A DNA stretch of 64,000 nt, taken from assembly GCA_964401835.1 (NCBI GenBank), contig CAYNZP010000010.1, positions 35,886 through 99,885 on the forward strand, written 5' to 3'. The notes beneath the pieces were generated by a model. The model ran no database searches. It saw only the letters and a program-made list of their open reading frames with translations, and had not been told where the DNA came from. A program made the translations under genes and the position numbers. The stretch's first letter is position 1. The number at the start of each line of letters is the position of its first letter. Below are positions 35,661 through 45,075 of this stretch, piece after piece. This DNA is from CAYNZP01 sp964401835 (GTDB lineage: Bacteria > Planctomycetota > Phycisphaerae > SM23-33).

Positions 35661-36431
35661 TTATTCAGGGTTGTTCAAGCCGCCGAAGCGCCTGTCTCGG
35701 TTGGAATAGGCAAGGATTGCCTTATGGAGCTGCTTTTCATCGAAATCCGGCCAATTAGCGTCTGTAACGTAAAATTCTGAATACGAAAGTTGCCAGAGCA
35801 GGAAATTGCTCAATCGCATCTCTCCAGAGGTCCGGACGAGAAGGTCCGGATCCGGAACATTGGCCGTATCGAGTGAGTTCGAGATTAATTGTTCATCGAT
35901 ATCGCTGGGATTTATTTTGCCTTGTGTGACTTTTTCGGCAATAAGTTTAAGGGCGTCTGCCATCTCTGACCGCGAGCCGTAATTCAGAGCCAGGCACAGA
36001 AACATTCCGGTGTTTTTGTTGGATTGTTTTATTGCTTCGTCCAGTTCTGTCAGGACGGTTTCCGGAAGCCCTTCACGCCGACCCAGGTGAACCAGGCGTA
36101 TGTTGTTTTCCTGAACGGTAGGGCGTTCAAGAACCAGATATTCAGCATAAAGACCCATTAGTGCCTGGACTTCATCCTTGGGTCGGTTCCAGTTTTCAAT
36201 AGAGAAACTGTAAAGCGTAAGAGACTCGATTCCGAGCCGGGCTGCCTCTTTGACGATTTTTCTTACAGTTTTTGCCCCTTCAATATGACCGGCCGTGCGG
36301 GGAAGACCTCTTTGCTGAGCCCATCTGCCGTTTCCATCCATAATGATCGCGATGGATTTTGGCATTTTTTCACTGTCTATGCCCAACTCTTTCCGAGCGG
36401 CGGTTATCTCTTCAAGGCTGGGGCCTGCCAT
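35661..36431 (-). CDS. uppS: Isoprenyl (undecaprenyl) diphosphate synthase
   Basis: A 256-residue cis-prenyltransferase that extends farnesyl diphosphate to the C55 lipid carrier used for peptidoglycan and LPS. IAIIMDGNGRWAQQRGLPRTAGHIEGAKT (about 28-56) holds the diphosphate-binding Asp and the catalytic loop. SIENWNRP, LALNYGSRSEM and the C-terminal DLLVRTSGEMRLSNFLLWQ-SYSEFYV are the other conserved regions. Cytoplasmic, peripheral to the membrane. Its ATG overlaps the purA stop by one base (TAATG), so purA and uppS are translationally coupled. Confidence 0.97.
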   Translation of the reverse strand: MAGPSLEEITAARKELGIDSEKMPKSIAIIMDGNGRWAQQRGLPRTAGHIEGAKTVRKIVKEAARLGIESLTLYSFSIENWNRPKDEVQALMGLYAEYLVLERPTVQENNIRLVHLGRREGLPETVLTELDEAIKQSNKNTGMFLCLALNYGSRSEMADALKLIAEKVTQGKINPSDIDEQLISNSLDTANVPDPDLLVRTSGEMRLSNFLLWQLSYSEFYVTDANWPDFDEKQLHKAILAYSNRDRRFGGLNNPE

Positions 36432-37735
36432 TATTTCAAGCCCTCGACCATGGTCTTATGAATTATAGTCTGTTTTCTACCCGGGCCTATGCCTATCGTT
36501 CCTACCGGTCGGCCGAGGATTTCCTCGAGCCTGTTGACATACGCCTTTGCATTTGCCGGGAGGTCTTCGAAGCTTTCACATTCGGTTATTTCTTCTTCCC
36601 AGCCAGGCATGGTTTCATATATGCACTCGGCATTTTCCATGGCCGTTGGGTCGAAATCTTCAAGTTCTTTACCGTTGACTTTGTAACCGGTGCAGATTTT
36701 TAACTCATCAAAGCCGCTCAATACATCCACCAGCGAAAGGGCGAATTCGGTAACGCCGGAAAGATCTGCTGCGTAGCGCACCGCAAAGGCATCGAACCAG
36801 CCGCAACGGCGGGGCCTGCCTGTCGTGGTCCCATATTCATGTCCACGGTCTCGCAATCGTGAGCCTGTTTCATTGTCCTGCTCGGTCGGGAAAGGTCCGG
36901 AACCAACACGCGTTGTATATGCCTTGATTACGCCGACAACCTGCCCAACTGCTGACGGCGGAACACCTGCACCTGTGGGAACGCCGCAGGCTGTTACCGG
37001 AGAGCTGGTGACGTAAGGATAAGTGCCATGGTCTATATCCAGCAAGCTTCCCTGGCCTCCCTCAAAGAGGATGCGTTGGCCGTTGGAGATGGCTTTTCTT
37101 AGCATGGCTCCGGTGTTGCAAATAAACGGCTTGAGTTTTTCTCCGCATTCGATGTACTGCTGAATGATCTCATCTGGATTTATTGGATCTGCATTGTAAA
37201 GAGCGTCAAACGTCTGGTTCTTTATCTCGGCAATTTGGGTGATTTTCTGTCTCAAAAGTTCTGTGTCGATTAACTCACCAACGCGGATAGCTGTCGAGCG
37301 ATTGGCCTTGTCGCTATAACAAGGTCCTATGCCACGAGCTGTAGTTCCGATCTTTTTGCCAGCCAGTTTGCTTTCACTCAGAGTGTCCTGAAGCTTATGC
37401 CACGGCATGACAACCTGGGCAGCTGAGGAAATGCGAAGGTTCTCCTTGTCAATTTTGACACCTCGAGCCTGTAAGCCGGCTAATTCTTCAAGAGCTACTA
37501 CGGGGTCGAAAACTACACCATTACCGATAACATTGCAGACTCCATCGTTCAGGAAGCCGCATGGAATAAGATGAAGAGCAAACTTTTCGCCATCGACTGT
37601 AACGGTGTGGCCTGCGTTTGCTCCACCACAAAAACGGGCTACATAGTTGCAGACTTTCGCTAGCGCGTCTACGATTTTGCCTTTTCCCTCATCGCCCCAT
37701 TGGAGCCCTACAACTGTAACATTCTTCGAACTCAT
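36431..37735 (-). CDS. purA: Adenylosuccinate synthetase
   Basis: A 434-residue enzyme that joins IMP and aspartate using GTP, the first step from IMP to AMP. VVGLQWGDEGKGKIVD at the N-terminus is the GTP P-loop. The IMP loop and SGAYSVPTVV-like regions are replaced by the standard GTTARGIGPCYSDK and DVDHGTYPYVTSS equivalents (here LDIDHGTYPYVTSS). TTGRPRRCGWFDA and the closing GIGPGRKQT are present, so the whole family length is covered. Preceded by a good promoter candidate. uppS follows with one-base overlap. guaB, the GMP branch, is 5 kb away. Confidence 0.97.
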   Translation of the reverse strand: MSSKNVTVVGLQWGDEGKGKIVDALAKVCNYVARFCGGANAGHTVTVDGEKFALHLIPCGFLNDGVCNVIGNGVVFDPVVALEELAGLQARGVKIDKENLRISSAAQVVMPWHKLQDTLSESKLAGKKIGTTARGIGPCYSDKANRSTAIRVGELIDTELLRQKITQIAEIKNQTFDALYNADPINPDEIIQQYIECGEKLKPFICNTGAMLRKAISNGQRILFEGGQGSLLDIDHGTYPYVTSSPVTACGVPTGAGVPPSAVGQVVGVIKAYTTRVGSGPFPTEQDNETGSRLRDRGHEYGTTTGRPRRCGWFDAFAVRYAADLSGVTEFALSLVDVLSGFDELKICTGYKVNGKELEDFDPTAMENAECIYETMPGWEEEITECESFEDLPANAKAYVNRLEEILGRPVGTIGIGPGRKQTIIHKTMVEGLK

Positions 37736-37794
37736 GGCCTTATTAGCTCTCCGTTAAGATAAATTCCTGTCGTTGAAAAAGCCGCAAAGGAACA

Positions 37795-37822
37795 AGCATA
37801 AACGTTAGCAAATTAATGTCAA
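37795..37822 (-). promoter_or_regulatory. Candidate sigma70-type promoter for purA
   Basis: On the minus strand a perfect TTGACA (37817-37822) is followed after 16 nt by TATGCT (37795-37800). Transcription would begin near 37788, about 50 nt before the purA start. The structured RNA candidate at 37944-38033 would then lie outside the purA leader. Confidence 0.6.
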
Positions 37823-37943
37823 GCCAGTTAAAGAGCCATGCAACTTGTTATTTTTCGCAGGTCTGTTTTTTAGCAGGATGCATGCCAGAACCCCCAGAGT
37901 GAAGGAATGTCAGGCAATTCGTTTTCATTATTGAGCAAATAAA

Positions 37944-38033
37944 AAGGCATGCCGCCAGGACTGACTCAGCCCTGGCAAATCGCGTGGGCCCAGGGGTCGG
38001 GGTTAATCAGGCCGGCGATTCTTGGCATGCCTT
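37944..38033 (-). ncRNA. Structured RNA candidate of unknown class (three-way junction)
   Basis: A 90-nt segment is closed by a perfect 10-bp stem (AAGGCATGCC at 37944-37953 with GGCATGCCTT at 38024-38033). It encloses two further helices. The first is GCCAGG/CCTGGC (37954-37959 with 37971-37976), whose loop continues as CTG/CAG. The second is AATCGC/GCGATT (37978-37983 with 38015-38020), with GGCC/GGCC inside. Orientation is uncertain because stems fold on both strands; I favour minus because the closing stem is then followed by TTTTTATTTG, like a terminator. It lies in a 570-nt gene-free region between purA and the histidine kinase. It matches no riboswitch, SRP RNA or tmRNA signature I can recognise. 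Confidence 0.5.
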
Positions 38034-38303
38034 ATATACTGGATAAGTGCACTTATATTAGATTGTTACATCTCCAATAATAGAATCACTTAACTTTTCC
38101 CTGACCCAAAAGCAGATATGCTTCTTCAATGATTGTGAAACTATCTGCATAGAGGGTGAAAATCAACTAAGATTATCTAAAAAAAGTTATAATTTTTTAT
38201 AATTCAGTCACTTATAGAAAAGAAGTATTTTTATCTGCTGCTTAAGTCCCCCTCTCTTTTTGTCGATTATTCTATCTGGTTGAGGGGCCGGTGGAGTTTA
38301 TTT
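38034..38303. other. A/T-rich upstream region of the hybrid histidine kinase
   Basis: This stretch holds no plausible gene. It is A/T rich and contains a short inverted repeat, TTATAA-TTTTTT-TATAA, around 38187-38205. It probably carries the kinase promoter, although I cannot pick out a clear -35/-10 pair. Confidence 0.4.
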
Positions 38304-41300
38304 ATGAGTTGGCTCAGTAATAGTAATACATTTAACCGCAGCGAGTCCTTAAAGACTAAGGGCCGCTTATTTCAATTTTCGAATATTGCCAAGGGTTTGC
38401 GCCCGCTTATCTTAGCAGCAATGGCGGCTTTCGCCTTCGTAGGATTGTTGAAGTGGCACCATTCACAATTCAAAAGCGAACTGGTTGAGCGTTTTCAACG
38501 GTATCAACTGGATTCAGCCCATAGCGTGGCCGCAGCCATGGAAAAAGTGTTCGATCAAACACAAAACAATATTAACACGCTTTGCTCTCAGGACGGTTTA
38601 TTCTCCATGAGTCCTGATAAGGTTGTCTTGGATGAGTACTTCCAAAGTGACTCTGATGTTCTGGATTATGTAATTATCGCAGGCAGAGACGGTGATGTTC
38701 TCCAGAGCTACGGTGCTGCTGGTGAAGTTAAGGACGTTTCTGCCTGGAGCCTTTTTGCGAAGGTCAAAAAAACCGGCCATGAATACATCGAAGTATCTTC
38801 CCAAAGCATAGGCAAAAGAAACCGAAAAAACATTGACATTGTTTTTCCTGTTAAAGGCCAAGATGGTTTCAATGGTGCAGTAATTGCCAATGTTAATATT
38901 GCAAAACTCTATGCAAAATGTGTCCTTCGACCACAAAAAGGACAAATCAATAAATGCAGCATTATCAATCTTTCCGGTGATGTCCTCTATCAGAGTAATG
39001 CCATCACAAGTCGTATAGGAAGTGCCCCAAACGAGAAAAAAGAAGATAATTTTCAGCATCAGATTTCCAATTCTACCGTTTGGCATGACATTCAGATGGG
39101 AAGATCCGGAGTTGCTGAACTGGGATGCAATGAAGACGAACAGGGCGATCTTATAGCATTCACTCCTTTGAAGTTGGGTAATACCTGCTACGGCCTGATT
39201 CTCAATACACCAAAAACAAATATCTCCGTCCCCATAGCCTCTCATGAACGAGTTATTTTTGCCCTTATTGGCGCATTGGCTCTGCTTTACTTTGCGACTG
39301 CGTATATGTCCTATCGAAGTGAAAAGGCGCAGATTCGTGCCGAAAATCAGCGCAGGGTAATGGCTGAGGCAGCCAATCTGGCCAAGAGCGAGTTCCTTAC
39401 CAGAATGAGCCACGAAATCCGCACACCGATGAATGGAATTATCGGCATGACTGATATACTGCTCGATACGCTACTGGACGATGAGCAGCGAAAGCATCAG
39501 TTGATGGTGAAAAATTCAGCATTGGGGATGATGACAATAATCAATGACATTCTCGACCTGTCAAAAATCGAAGCCGGACGACTCGAATTAGTATCCGAGA
39601 ATTTCAAGATTCGGCGTTGCATTGAAGATTCTTTAGGTCCGCATCGTCTTCGCTGTGAAGCGAAAGGGGTGGCACTGAATTGGAATATTGCGGACGACGT
39701 TCCGGTGAGCTTTATTGGAGATCCAGGGCGGTTAAGACAGGTAATTGTTAACTTGGTTGGAAATGCGATTAAATTTACCGATGAGGGTTATATCTCGCTT
39801 AGTATAGAAGTCGATTCAAGGTCGGATGATCAGATACAACTGCACTTTGTCGTTAATGATACTGGAATCGGAATTCCATCTGACATTTTGAAAAAAATGT
39901 TCAAGCCGTTTGAGCAGGCCCATAGTGGTTCGACTTCAAAGTATGGCGGGACGGGCCTTGGGTTGGCAATTTCCACTCAACTGCTCGAGAAAATGGACGG
40001 TAAAATCTGGGCCGAGAGCGTGGAAGGCATCGGTAGTAAGTTTCACTTTACTGCCAGATTTGGGTTAAAGGAAGAAAAAGAAACCGTCCGAAGTCGGAAA
40101 TCTTCAAGAAAATTAGTCGATCTCCCGGTGCTGGCAGTTGATGGGAATACTTCTCGTAGGGCTATTCTTGAAAATATGCTTGGAGATTTGGAAGTTGAAC
40201 TCTCTTTAGCAACTTCCGGTCGGAATGGCATTGAAGAAATTCGGAAATCCCGGCAGAGCGAGGCGATAAAGCTTGTGTTTGTACAGGCGGATTTGCCTGA
40301 CATGGATGGTTTTGAATTTTCACGCCAGATTAAAGCTGATAGCGAATTGGCTGATACGGCGATAATCATGATGAGTGCAGCGGGCCTGCGAGGCGATGCC
40401 GTCCGATGTCGAGAGCTGAAAATTTCTGCTTGTCTGAGCCAACCAATTGATCTGGCGTTACTGCGACATGCGATATTGGCCGTGAGCGAAAGTGAATCTG
40501 ACAGCGAAGGAATGCAATTAATTACAAGGCACTCGCTTCAACAAGAACATCGACCATTGAAGGTTCTTCTTGCTGAGGATAATCACGTTAATACCGAACA
40601 CGTCGTTCTTACCCTGAGTAAATGGGGCCACGATGTTCGTGCAGTATCCAATGGCCGAGACGCAGTTGAAGCATGCAAAAACGACAAATATGATCTTATC
40701 CTTATGGATGTCGAAATGCCTATTATGGACGGCTTTGATGCAACAAAGGCTGTTCGACAGCATGAGACCGAAACAGGCCAACACGTGCCAATTGTGGCTA
40801 TGACGGCCCATGCGATGGACGAATTCCGTGATAAGTGCCTAGCTGTTGGTATGGATAGCTATATTTCTAAACCAATTCGTCCAGGTACGCTATTAAAGAT
40901 GATAGACCAATTTGTTTACCAGCTATCTAAGCCCGAAGTTCTCGAGAGCCTTGAGCAAAAGCAACAATCCTCTGAAAGCTTTTTCGATAAACAAAGGGCT
41001 TTGGAATATGTTGGGGGAAATGTCGATGCACTTGGGCGCCTGATTAAGGTCTTTCTTAAGAACTGCCCGCAAATAATTTCTGACATTCGCCAGTCTGTCA
41101 CAGATGCCGATTCTGAAAAGCTTCGCACTTCGGGGCATCTATTGGCGGGTTCCGTGGCAATATTTGCTACCGATGAAATTGTTAGTGCCGTGAGAAACCT
41201 CGAGACACTCGGTAAAGAAGGCAAGGCCGCCCAGGCAGGAGAAAAATTCAGAGAAGTTCAGGAAATGATGTCAAAATTAAGGGATTCTTTGGCAAGGTCG

Positions 41301-41330
41301 GGTGAGGAGTTAAACAAATGCGTATCTTAG
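38304..41330 (+). CDS. Hybrid sensor histidine kinase with two receivers and HPt domain
   Basis: About 1008 residues. A membrane helix (about 33-50), an extracytoplasmic sensor region of about 260 residues resembling a Cache-type domain, and a second helix (about 317-335) lead to HisKA (phospho-His about 370, in RMSHEIRTPMNG). Next come HATPase (N box NLVGNAIKF, G boxes NDTGIGIP and GGTGLGL), a degenerate receiver (about 608-720), an intact receiver (about 750-865, Asp about 802 in LILMDVEMPIMDG) and an HPt domain (His about 945, GHLLAGS). The first receiver has Gln where the phospho-Asp belongs and Gln for the conserved Lys. Start ATG at 38304 has GGTGGAG upstream. The response regulator overlaps its end by 13 nt. 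Confidence 0.92.
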   Translation: MSWLSNSNTFNRSESLKTKGRLFQFSNIAKGLRPLILAAMAAFAFVGLLKWHHSQFKSELVERFQRYQLDSAHSVAAAMEKVFDQTQNNINTLCSQDGLFSMSPDKVVLDEYFQSDSDVLDYVIIAGRDGDVLQSYGAAGEVKDVSAWSLFAKVKKTGHEYIEVSSQSIGKRNRKNIDIVFPVKGQDGFNGAVIANVNIAKLYAKCVLRPQKGQINKCSIINLSGDVLYQSNAITSRIGSAPNEKKEDNFQHQISNSTVWHDIQMGRSGVAELGCNEDEQGDLIAFTPLKLGNTCYGLILNTPKTNISVPIASHERVIFALIGALALLYFATAYMSYRSEKAQIRAENQRRVMAEAANLAKSEFLTRMSHEIRTPMNGIIGMTDILLDTLLDDEQRKHQLMVKNSALGMMTIINDILDLSKIEAGRLELVSENFKIRRCIEDSLGPHRLRCEAKGVALNWNIADDVPVSFIGDPGRLRQVIVNLVGNAIKFTDEGYISLSIEVDSRSDDQIQLHFVVNDTGIGIPSDILKKMFKPFEQAHSGSTSKYGGTGLGLAISTQLLEKMDGKIWAESVEGIGSKFHFTARFGLKEEKETVRSRKSSRKLVDLPVLAVDGNTSRRAILENMLGDLEVELSLATSGRNGIEEIRKSRQSEAIKLVFVQADLPDMDGFEFSRQIKADSELADTAIIMMSAAGLRGDAVRCRELKISACLSQPIDLALLRHAILAVSESESDSEGMQLITRHSLQQEHRPLKVLLAEDNHVNTEHVVLTLSKWGHDVRAVSNGRDAVEACKNDKYDLILMDVEMPIMDGFDATKAVRQHETETGQHVPIVAMTAHAMDEFRDKCLAVGMDSYISKPIRPGTLLKMIDQFVYQLSKPEVLESLEQKQQSSESFFDKQRALEYVGGNVDALGRLIKVFLKNCPQIISDIRQSVTDADSEKLRTSGHLLAGSVAIFATDEIVSAVRNLETLGKEGKAAQAGEKFREVQEMMSKLRDSLARSGEELNKCVS

Positions 41331-41749
41331 TAGCAGATGACGATCCGGTATATTGCTCACTATTGGAAGACATCTTGGAAGAATGGGGCTATGAGGCCGA
41401 AATAGTGGACAACGGTGCAAAAGCCTGGGAATTTTTCCAAGCTCCTGACCAGCCTGAGCTGGCGCTTTTTGATTGGTCAATGCCAGAAATAGATGGTTTT
41501 GAGCTTTGCCGGCGTATCAGACAGGATATCGGCAACCAGAGCGTCCACATTATTCTGATGACAGGCAGTCACGAGAAGAAAGAGGTTATCAAGGTTCTCG
41601 TTGCCGGAGCTGACGATTATCTTATGAAGCCATTTCAGCCCCTGGATTTGCAAATCCGGCTGCGGGTGGCTAGAAAAATCCTAAGCCTTCAGGAAGAAGT
41701 GGCCTCGCTTCGCGCCACACAAGACGTTCCTGTAGAAATATCCAGGTAA
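41318..41749 (+). CDS. Single-domain response regulator
   Basis: A 143-residue receiver protein without an output domain. The acidic pocket VADDDP is at 5-10, the phospho-accepting Asp is in ALFDWSMPEIDGF (about 52), and the conserved Lys is in YLMKPF (about 105). A short helical tail follows. Such proteins relay phosphate or act by protein contact. It overlaps the hybrid kinase gene by 13 nt, so it is very likely the target of that kinase's HPt domain. The downstream effector is not in the window. Confidence 0.93.
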   Translation: MRILVADDDPVYCSLLEDILEEWGYEAEIVDNGAKAWEFFQAPDQPELALFDWSMPEIDGFELCRRIRQDIGNQSVHIILMTGSHEKKEVIKVLVAGADDYLMKPFQPLDLQIRLRVARKILSLQEEVASLRATQDVPVEISR

Positions 41750-41809
41750 TTTTACAAACAAGCTTTGTCTGTCTAAACTTGCGAAGGGGTGCCGGCTGGC
41801 AGTTCAGGT

Positions 41810-42334
41810 TTACGGTGTTGAGGCTGGGGAAAGGGCCTTGTACAGGTCTTCCAAAATCTTGTTTTCCAGAGAGTGATCGAAGTATTCTGTCTGCCAGGTT
41901 TCATTTTGCTCTGGAGTAGTTGCTGCCTCGATTTCAGCTGGGGTTTGGTTTGGCACAGAGTCGTAATTTTCGTTGGCCACTTTCATCTGCCTGAAGACGT
42001 CCGAGCCCTGTCGTTGAACGGAAACCATTGCATGGGCGACGACTTTTCCGTTCTTTCTGTTTAAGCGAAGAACCGCTACCTGTCTTGCATGGGACCCACC
42101 CAAAAGCCTTTCACCTTTAAGCTCGATTTCCTTAGGTCGCGACTTTATCTCTCCCGTGCTGGGGTCGGCACTTTCAACAGAGAAATATTGACTCATTACC
42201 TCTCGCCCGGACGCAAAGGCAGAGGCGTATCCGATATCTCCAAGGGATTTAGAAGAGCCATGCTGCTCGGTGCAACCTGTAAGAACTGCGGAAAGCAAAA
42301 GTGTTACAACAATTGTCCAAATATAATGAGTCAT
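41810..42334 (-). CDS. Hypothetical lipoprotein
   Basis: A 174-residue protein with a lipoprotein signal peptide (hydrophobic IWTIVVTLLLSAVLTGC, lipobox Cys at about 21). The mature part mixes Lys/Arg-rich beta-like strands (VAVLRLNRKNGKVVAHAMVSVQRQGSD) with an acidic C-terminus. I recognise no domain. It lies 19 nt after the guaB stop on the same strand and could be cotranscribed with it, but no functional link is evident. Probably anchored in a membrane facing the periplasm. Confidence 0.75.
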   Translation of the reverse strand: MTHYIWTIVVTLLLSAVLTGCTEQHGSSKSLGDIGYASAFASGREVMSQYFSVESADPSTGEIKSRPKEIELKGERLLGGSHARQVAVLRLNRKNGKVVAHAMVSVQRQGSDVFRQMKVANENYDSVPNQTPAEIEAATTPEQNETWQTEYFDHSLENKILEDLYKALSPASTP

Positions 42335-42353
42335 GATATTTCTTTCCTGAATT

Positions 42354-43823
42354 TTATTCGCTACCTGTGTTCCAGGCTGAGTAATTCGGAGCTTCGTGAG
42401 TAATTGCTATATCATGCGGATGGTTTTCAGCAAGGGTTGCAGGCGATATCCGCAGGAATTTCGCGTTCGTCCTCAGCTGCTCGATAGTGTTAGTGCCGCA
42501 GTGATCCATTCCGCTTTTGAGACCGCCCAGCATCTGGAAGACAAAGTCCGCAAGTGGGCCTCGATAAGGGACTCGTCCAACGACACCTTCGGGCACAAGT
42601 TTGTTGCGGTCAGTTACATTTTCCTGACTGTAACGGTCGGCAGAGCCAGCTACCATGGCATCCATCGAGCCCATGCCGCGATAGACTTTGAACCGCCTGC
42701 CCTTATAAATAACCATCTGGCCGGGTGATTCGTCCAGGCCTGCAAAGAGGCTGCCCATCATTACAACTGACGCTCCAGCTGCGATTGCTTTTGTAATGTC
42801 TCCGCTCTGACGAACGCCGCCATCGGCAATTACCGGCACGCCTTGTTTCTGGGCAACTTTTGCACAGTCGCTGATAGCCGTTATCTGCGGTACGCCAACT
42901 CCGGTGACCACGCGAGTTGTGCAGATTGCTCCGGGGCCTATTCCGACACGCAGGCCGTCAGCCCCGGCATCGATTATATCCTTTGCTGCATCACCCGTGG
43001 CAATGTTGCCTGCGATAACATCTATATCTTGTGCAGCTTTTATCTGCTTTACGGTATCGAGTATGACATCCTTATGACCGTGGGAAGTATCGATACAGAT
43101 GACGTCAACGCCAGCCTTAATGAGCGGCTCGACGCGGTCGAAATCAAGAGCACCAACAGCCGCACCAACGCGAAGTCTTCCTCTCGCATCCTTACAACTG
43201 AGCGGGAACTGCCTGGTCTTGTCGATATCCCGCATCGTGATTAGGCCGGCCAATTTGCCTTCATTATCAATCAAAAGAAGTTTTTCAATTTTATGGCGAG
43301 AGAGAATCTTTTCCGCATCGTCCAGGGAAGTCTGCGGCGGGGCTGTTACAAGATTATCCTTTGTCATCACTTCCTCAATCTTTACATCCTTCGTGATGAA
43401 TTTCATATCGCGACGCGTGAGAATGCCGACCACCTTTCCGCTGTCATCAAGGATCGGAAAGCCAGAAACGTTCTGTTCTTTCATGACACGGCGGGCAGTG
43501 GCGGTTGATTCATTGGGCGGCAGGGTAACCGGGTCAGTTATTATCCCGTTTTCACTACGTTTGACTTTTTCCACCTCGCGTGCCTGGCCTTCTTTGGAAA
43601 GATTGCGGTGAATTATTCCGAGCCCGCCTTCCTGTGCCAGGGCAATTGCCAGAGCCGATTCAGTCACTGTATCCATCGGTGCCGAGGTAAGTGGAATGTT
43701 CAAACGGATATTTCGCGTGAGGTTTGTCGAGAGATTTACCTCGAGCGGATTTACATTTGATCGTTGTGGGACAAGCAAAACGTCGTCAAATGTGATACCA
43801 TCGCCAATAAATTTATCCTGCAT
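42354..43823 (-). CDS. guaB: IMP dehydrogenase
   Basis: A 489-residue enzyme oxidising IMP to XMP with NAD+, the rate-limiting step to GMP. It starts IGDGITFDDVLLVPQRSNV. The catalytic loop GIGPGAICTTRVVTGVGVPQ carries the active-site Cys at about 307, and DGGVRQSGDITKAIAAGA binds the IMP phosphate. Two CBS domains (about 95-205) are inserted in the TIM barrel, as usual. TAGGAG lies at good distance before the ATG. It diverges from bioF; a promoter candidate lies between them. Confidence 0.97.
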   Translation of the reverse strand: MQDKFIGDGITFDDVLLVPQRSNVNPLEVNLSTNLTRNIRLNIPLTSAPMDTVTESALAIALAQEGGLGIIHRNLSKEGQAREVEKVKRSENGIITDPVTLPPNESTATARRVMKEQNVSGFPILDDSGKVVGILTRRDMKFITKDVKIEEVMTKDNLVTAPPQTSLDDAEKILSRHKIEKLLLIDNEGKLAGLITMRDIDKTRQFPLSCKDARGRLRVGAAVGALDFDRVEPLIKAGVDVICIDTSHGHKDVILDTVKQIKAAQDIDVIAGNIATGDAAKDIIDAGADGLRVGIGPGAICTTRVVTGVGVPQITAISDCAKVAQKQGVPVIADGGVRQSGDITKAIAAGASVVMMGSLFAGLDESPGQMVIYKGRRFKVYRGMGSMDAMVAGSADRYSQENVTDRNKLVPEGVVGRVPYRGPLADFVFQMLGGLKSGMDHCGTNTIEQLRTNAKFLRISPATLAENHPHDIAITHEAPNYSAWNTGSE

Positions 43824-43834
43824 ATTAACTCCTA

Positions 43835-43863
43835 AGGATAGTTGTAAATTTGATTTAATTCAA
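43835..43863 (-). promoter_or_regulatory. Candidate sigma70-type promoter for guaB
   Basis: On the minus strand TTGAAT (43858-43863), a 17-nt spacer and TATCCT (43835-43840), each four of six to consensus. The start point would fall only a few nucleotides before the guaB ribosome binding site, giving a very short leader. Confidence 0.35.
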
Positions 43864-43899
43864 CAATCATATTGACCTTAGGGGTCGGTTGCAAAAAAA

Positions 43900-45075
43900 A
43901 TGATGAAAATGGATATCTGGAAAAACATGCAATCTCATCTGGATTCGTTTGCGGAGGCGGATTTGCTGCGAAACCCAGCTGTGTTGGAATCTGCCTGTGG
44001 TGCGAAAATAATCGTTTCAGGCCGGGAGTTGGTGTGCTTCTGCAGCAACGATTATATGGGCTTGGCCAACGACCCGCAGACAAAAGCTGCCGCAAGCCAG
44101 GCCATCGAAACCTGGGGCGTCGGGGCCGGGGCATCTCGTCTGGTAAGCGGAACACTGCAACCGCACGTGGAACTCGAGAATCGCCTGGCGGATTTCAAGC
44201 ACACCGACTCAGCTATCGTTACTTCGACCGGCTGGATGGCAAATCGCGTTGCCATTCACGCTCTGGCGGGAACTGGGGATATTATTTTTTGCGACAAGCT
44301 CAACCACGCCAGTATCATTGATGCTACACTTTCAAGCGGGGCTCGAGTCAGGAGTTTTCCACATAAAGACGCAGGGAAGCTGGAAGAGCTCCTGGAAAAA
44401 AACCGCAATAATCACAAACGCTGCCTGATTGTTACCGACTCGCTTTTTTCCATGGATGGCGATATCGCTCCACTGAAAAAGTTGGTGAAATTAAAAAACA
44501 AATTCGGAGCTCAATTGATCATTGACGAAGCGCACGCAACAGGTGTCCTGGGTCATGGAGGAAGGGGAGCAGCCCAGCTGCTTGGCGTGGAAGATGAAAT
44601 TGATGCCTATGTGGGGACACTTTCCAAGGCATTGGGTTCACTGGGCGGTTTTGTTGCCGGCCCGAAGGTCCTGATCGAAACCATAAGAAACACGGGTAGG
44701 GCGTTTATTTATACAACCGCACTTGCTCCATCCTTGTGCGCTGCAGCAGTAAAGGCACTGGAGATTATCGATCAGCAGCCGCAACGACGGGACAGGCTTG
44801 TTCAATTGGCTGAATTTCTTCGTGGCAAATTAAAAAAATCAGGCTTTGATTTAGGTAATTCCGCCAGCCAGATAATTCCAGTAATAATAGGCCCAGCCGA
44901 TAAGGCCCTGCAGCTCAGCACAAAACTTTTCGATGAGGGGTTTTTCATTCCGGCAATTCGCCCACCGACCGTGCCCAAAGGCACGAGCAGGCTCAGGATA
45001 AGCCTGACCGCCAAACACGATAAGGCCGACATCGAACGCCTGGCCGATTTGCTTGGTCAACTCAGGTCAGAATAA
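43900..45075 (+). CDS. bioF: 8-amino-7-oxononanoate synthase
   Basis: A 391-residue PLP enzyme of the alpha-oxoamine synthase family. In biotin synthesis it condenses pimeloyl-ACP or pimeloyl-CoA with alanine. CSNDYMGLANDP near the N-terminus, SRLVSGTLQPHVELE and DEAHATGVLG are typical. The PLP lysine lies in GTLSKALGSLGGF (about 242). Close relatives such as 2-amino-3-ketobutyrate CoA ligase and serine palmitoyltransferase share these motifs, so the exact role needs context; no other bio gene is near. Two adjacent ATGs (43900, 43903) can serve as start. Confidence 0.85.
   Translation: MMKMDIWKNMQSHLDSFAEADLLRNPAVLESACGAKIIVSGRELVCFCSNDYMGLANDPQTKAAASQAIETWGVGAGASRLVSGTLQPHVELENRLADFKHTDSAIVTSTGWMANRVAIHALAGTGDIIFCDKLNHASIIDATLSSGARVRSFPHKDAGKLEELLEKNRNNHKRCLIVTDSLFSMDGDIAPLKKLVKLKNKFGAQLIIDEAHATGVLGHGGRGAAQLLGVEDEIDAYVGTLSKALGSLGGFVAGPKVLIETIRNTGRAFIYTTALAPSLCAAAVKALEIIDQQPQRRDRLVQLAEFLRGKLKKSGFDLGNSASQIIPVIIGPADKALQLSTKLFDEGFFIPAIRPPTVPKGTSRLRISLTAKHDKADIERLADLLGQLRSE

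Noticed and set aside
37944..38033. Structured element as SRP RNA, c-di-GMP riboswitch, SAM riboswitch or tmRNA
   Set aside because: The conserved tetraloop and AGCAG of SRP RNA, the GEMM core, the SAM core and the tRNA-like end of tmRNA were looked for by eye and not found.
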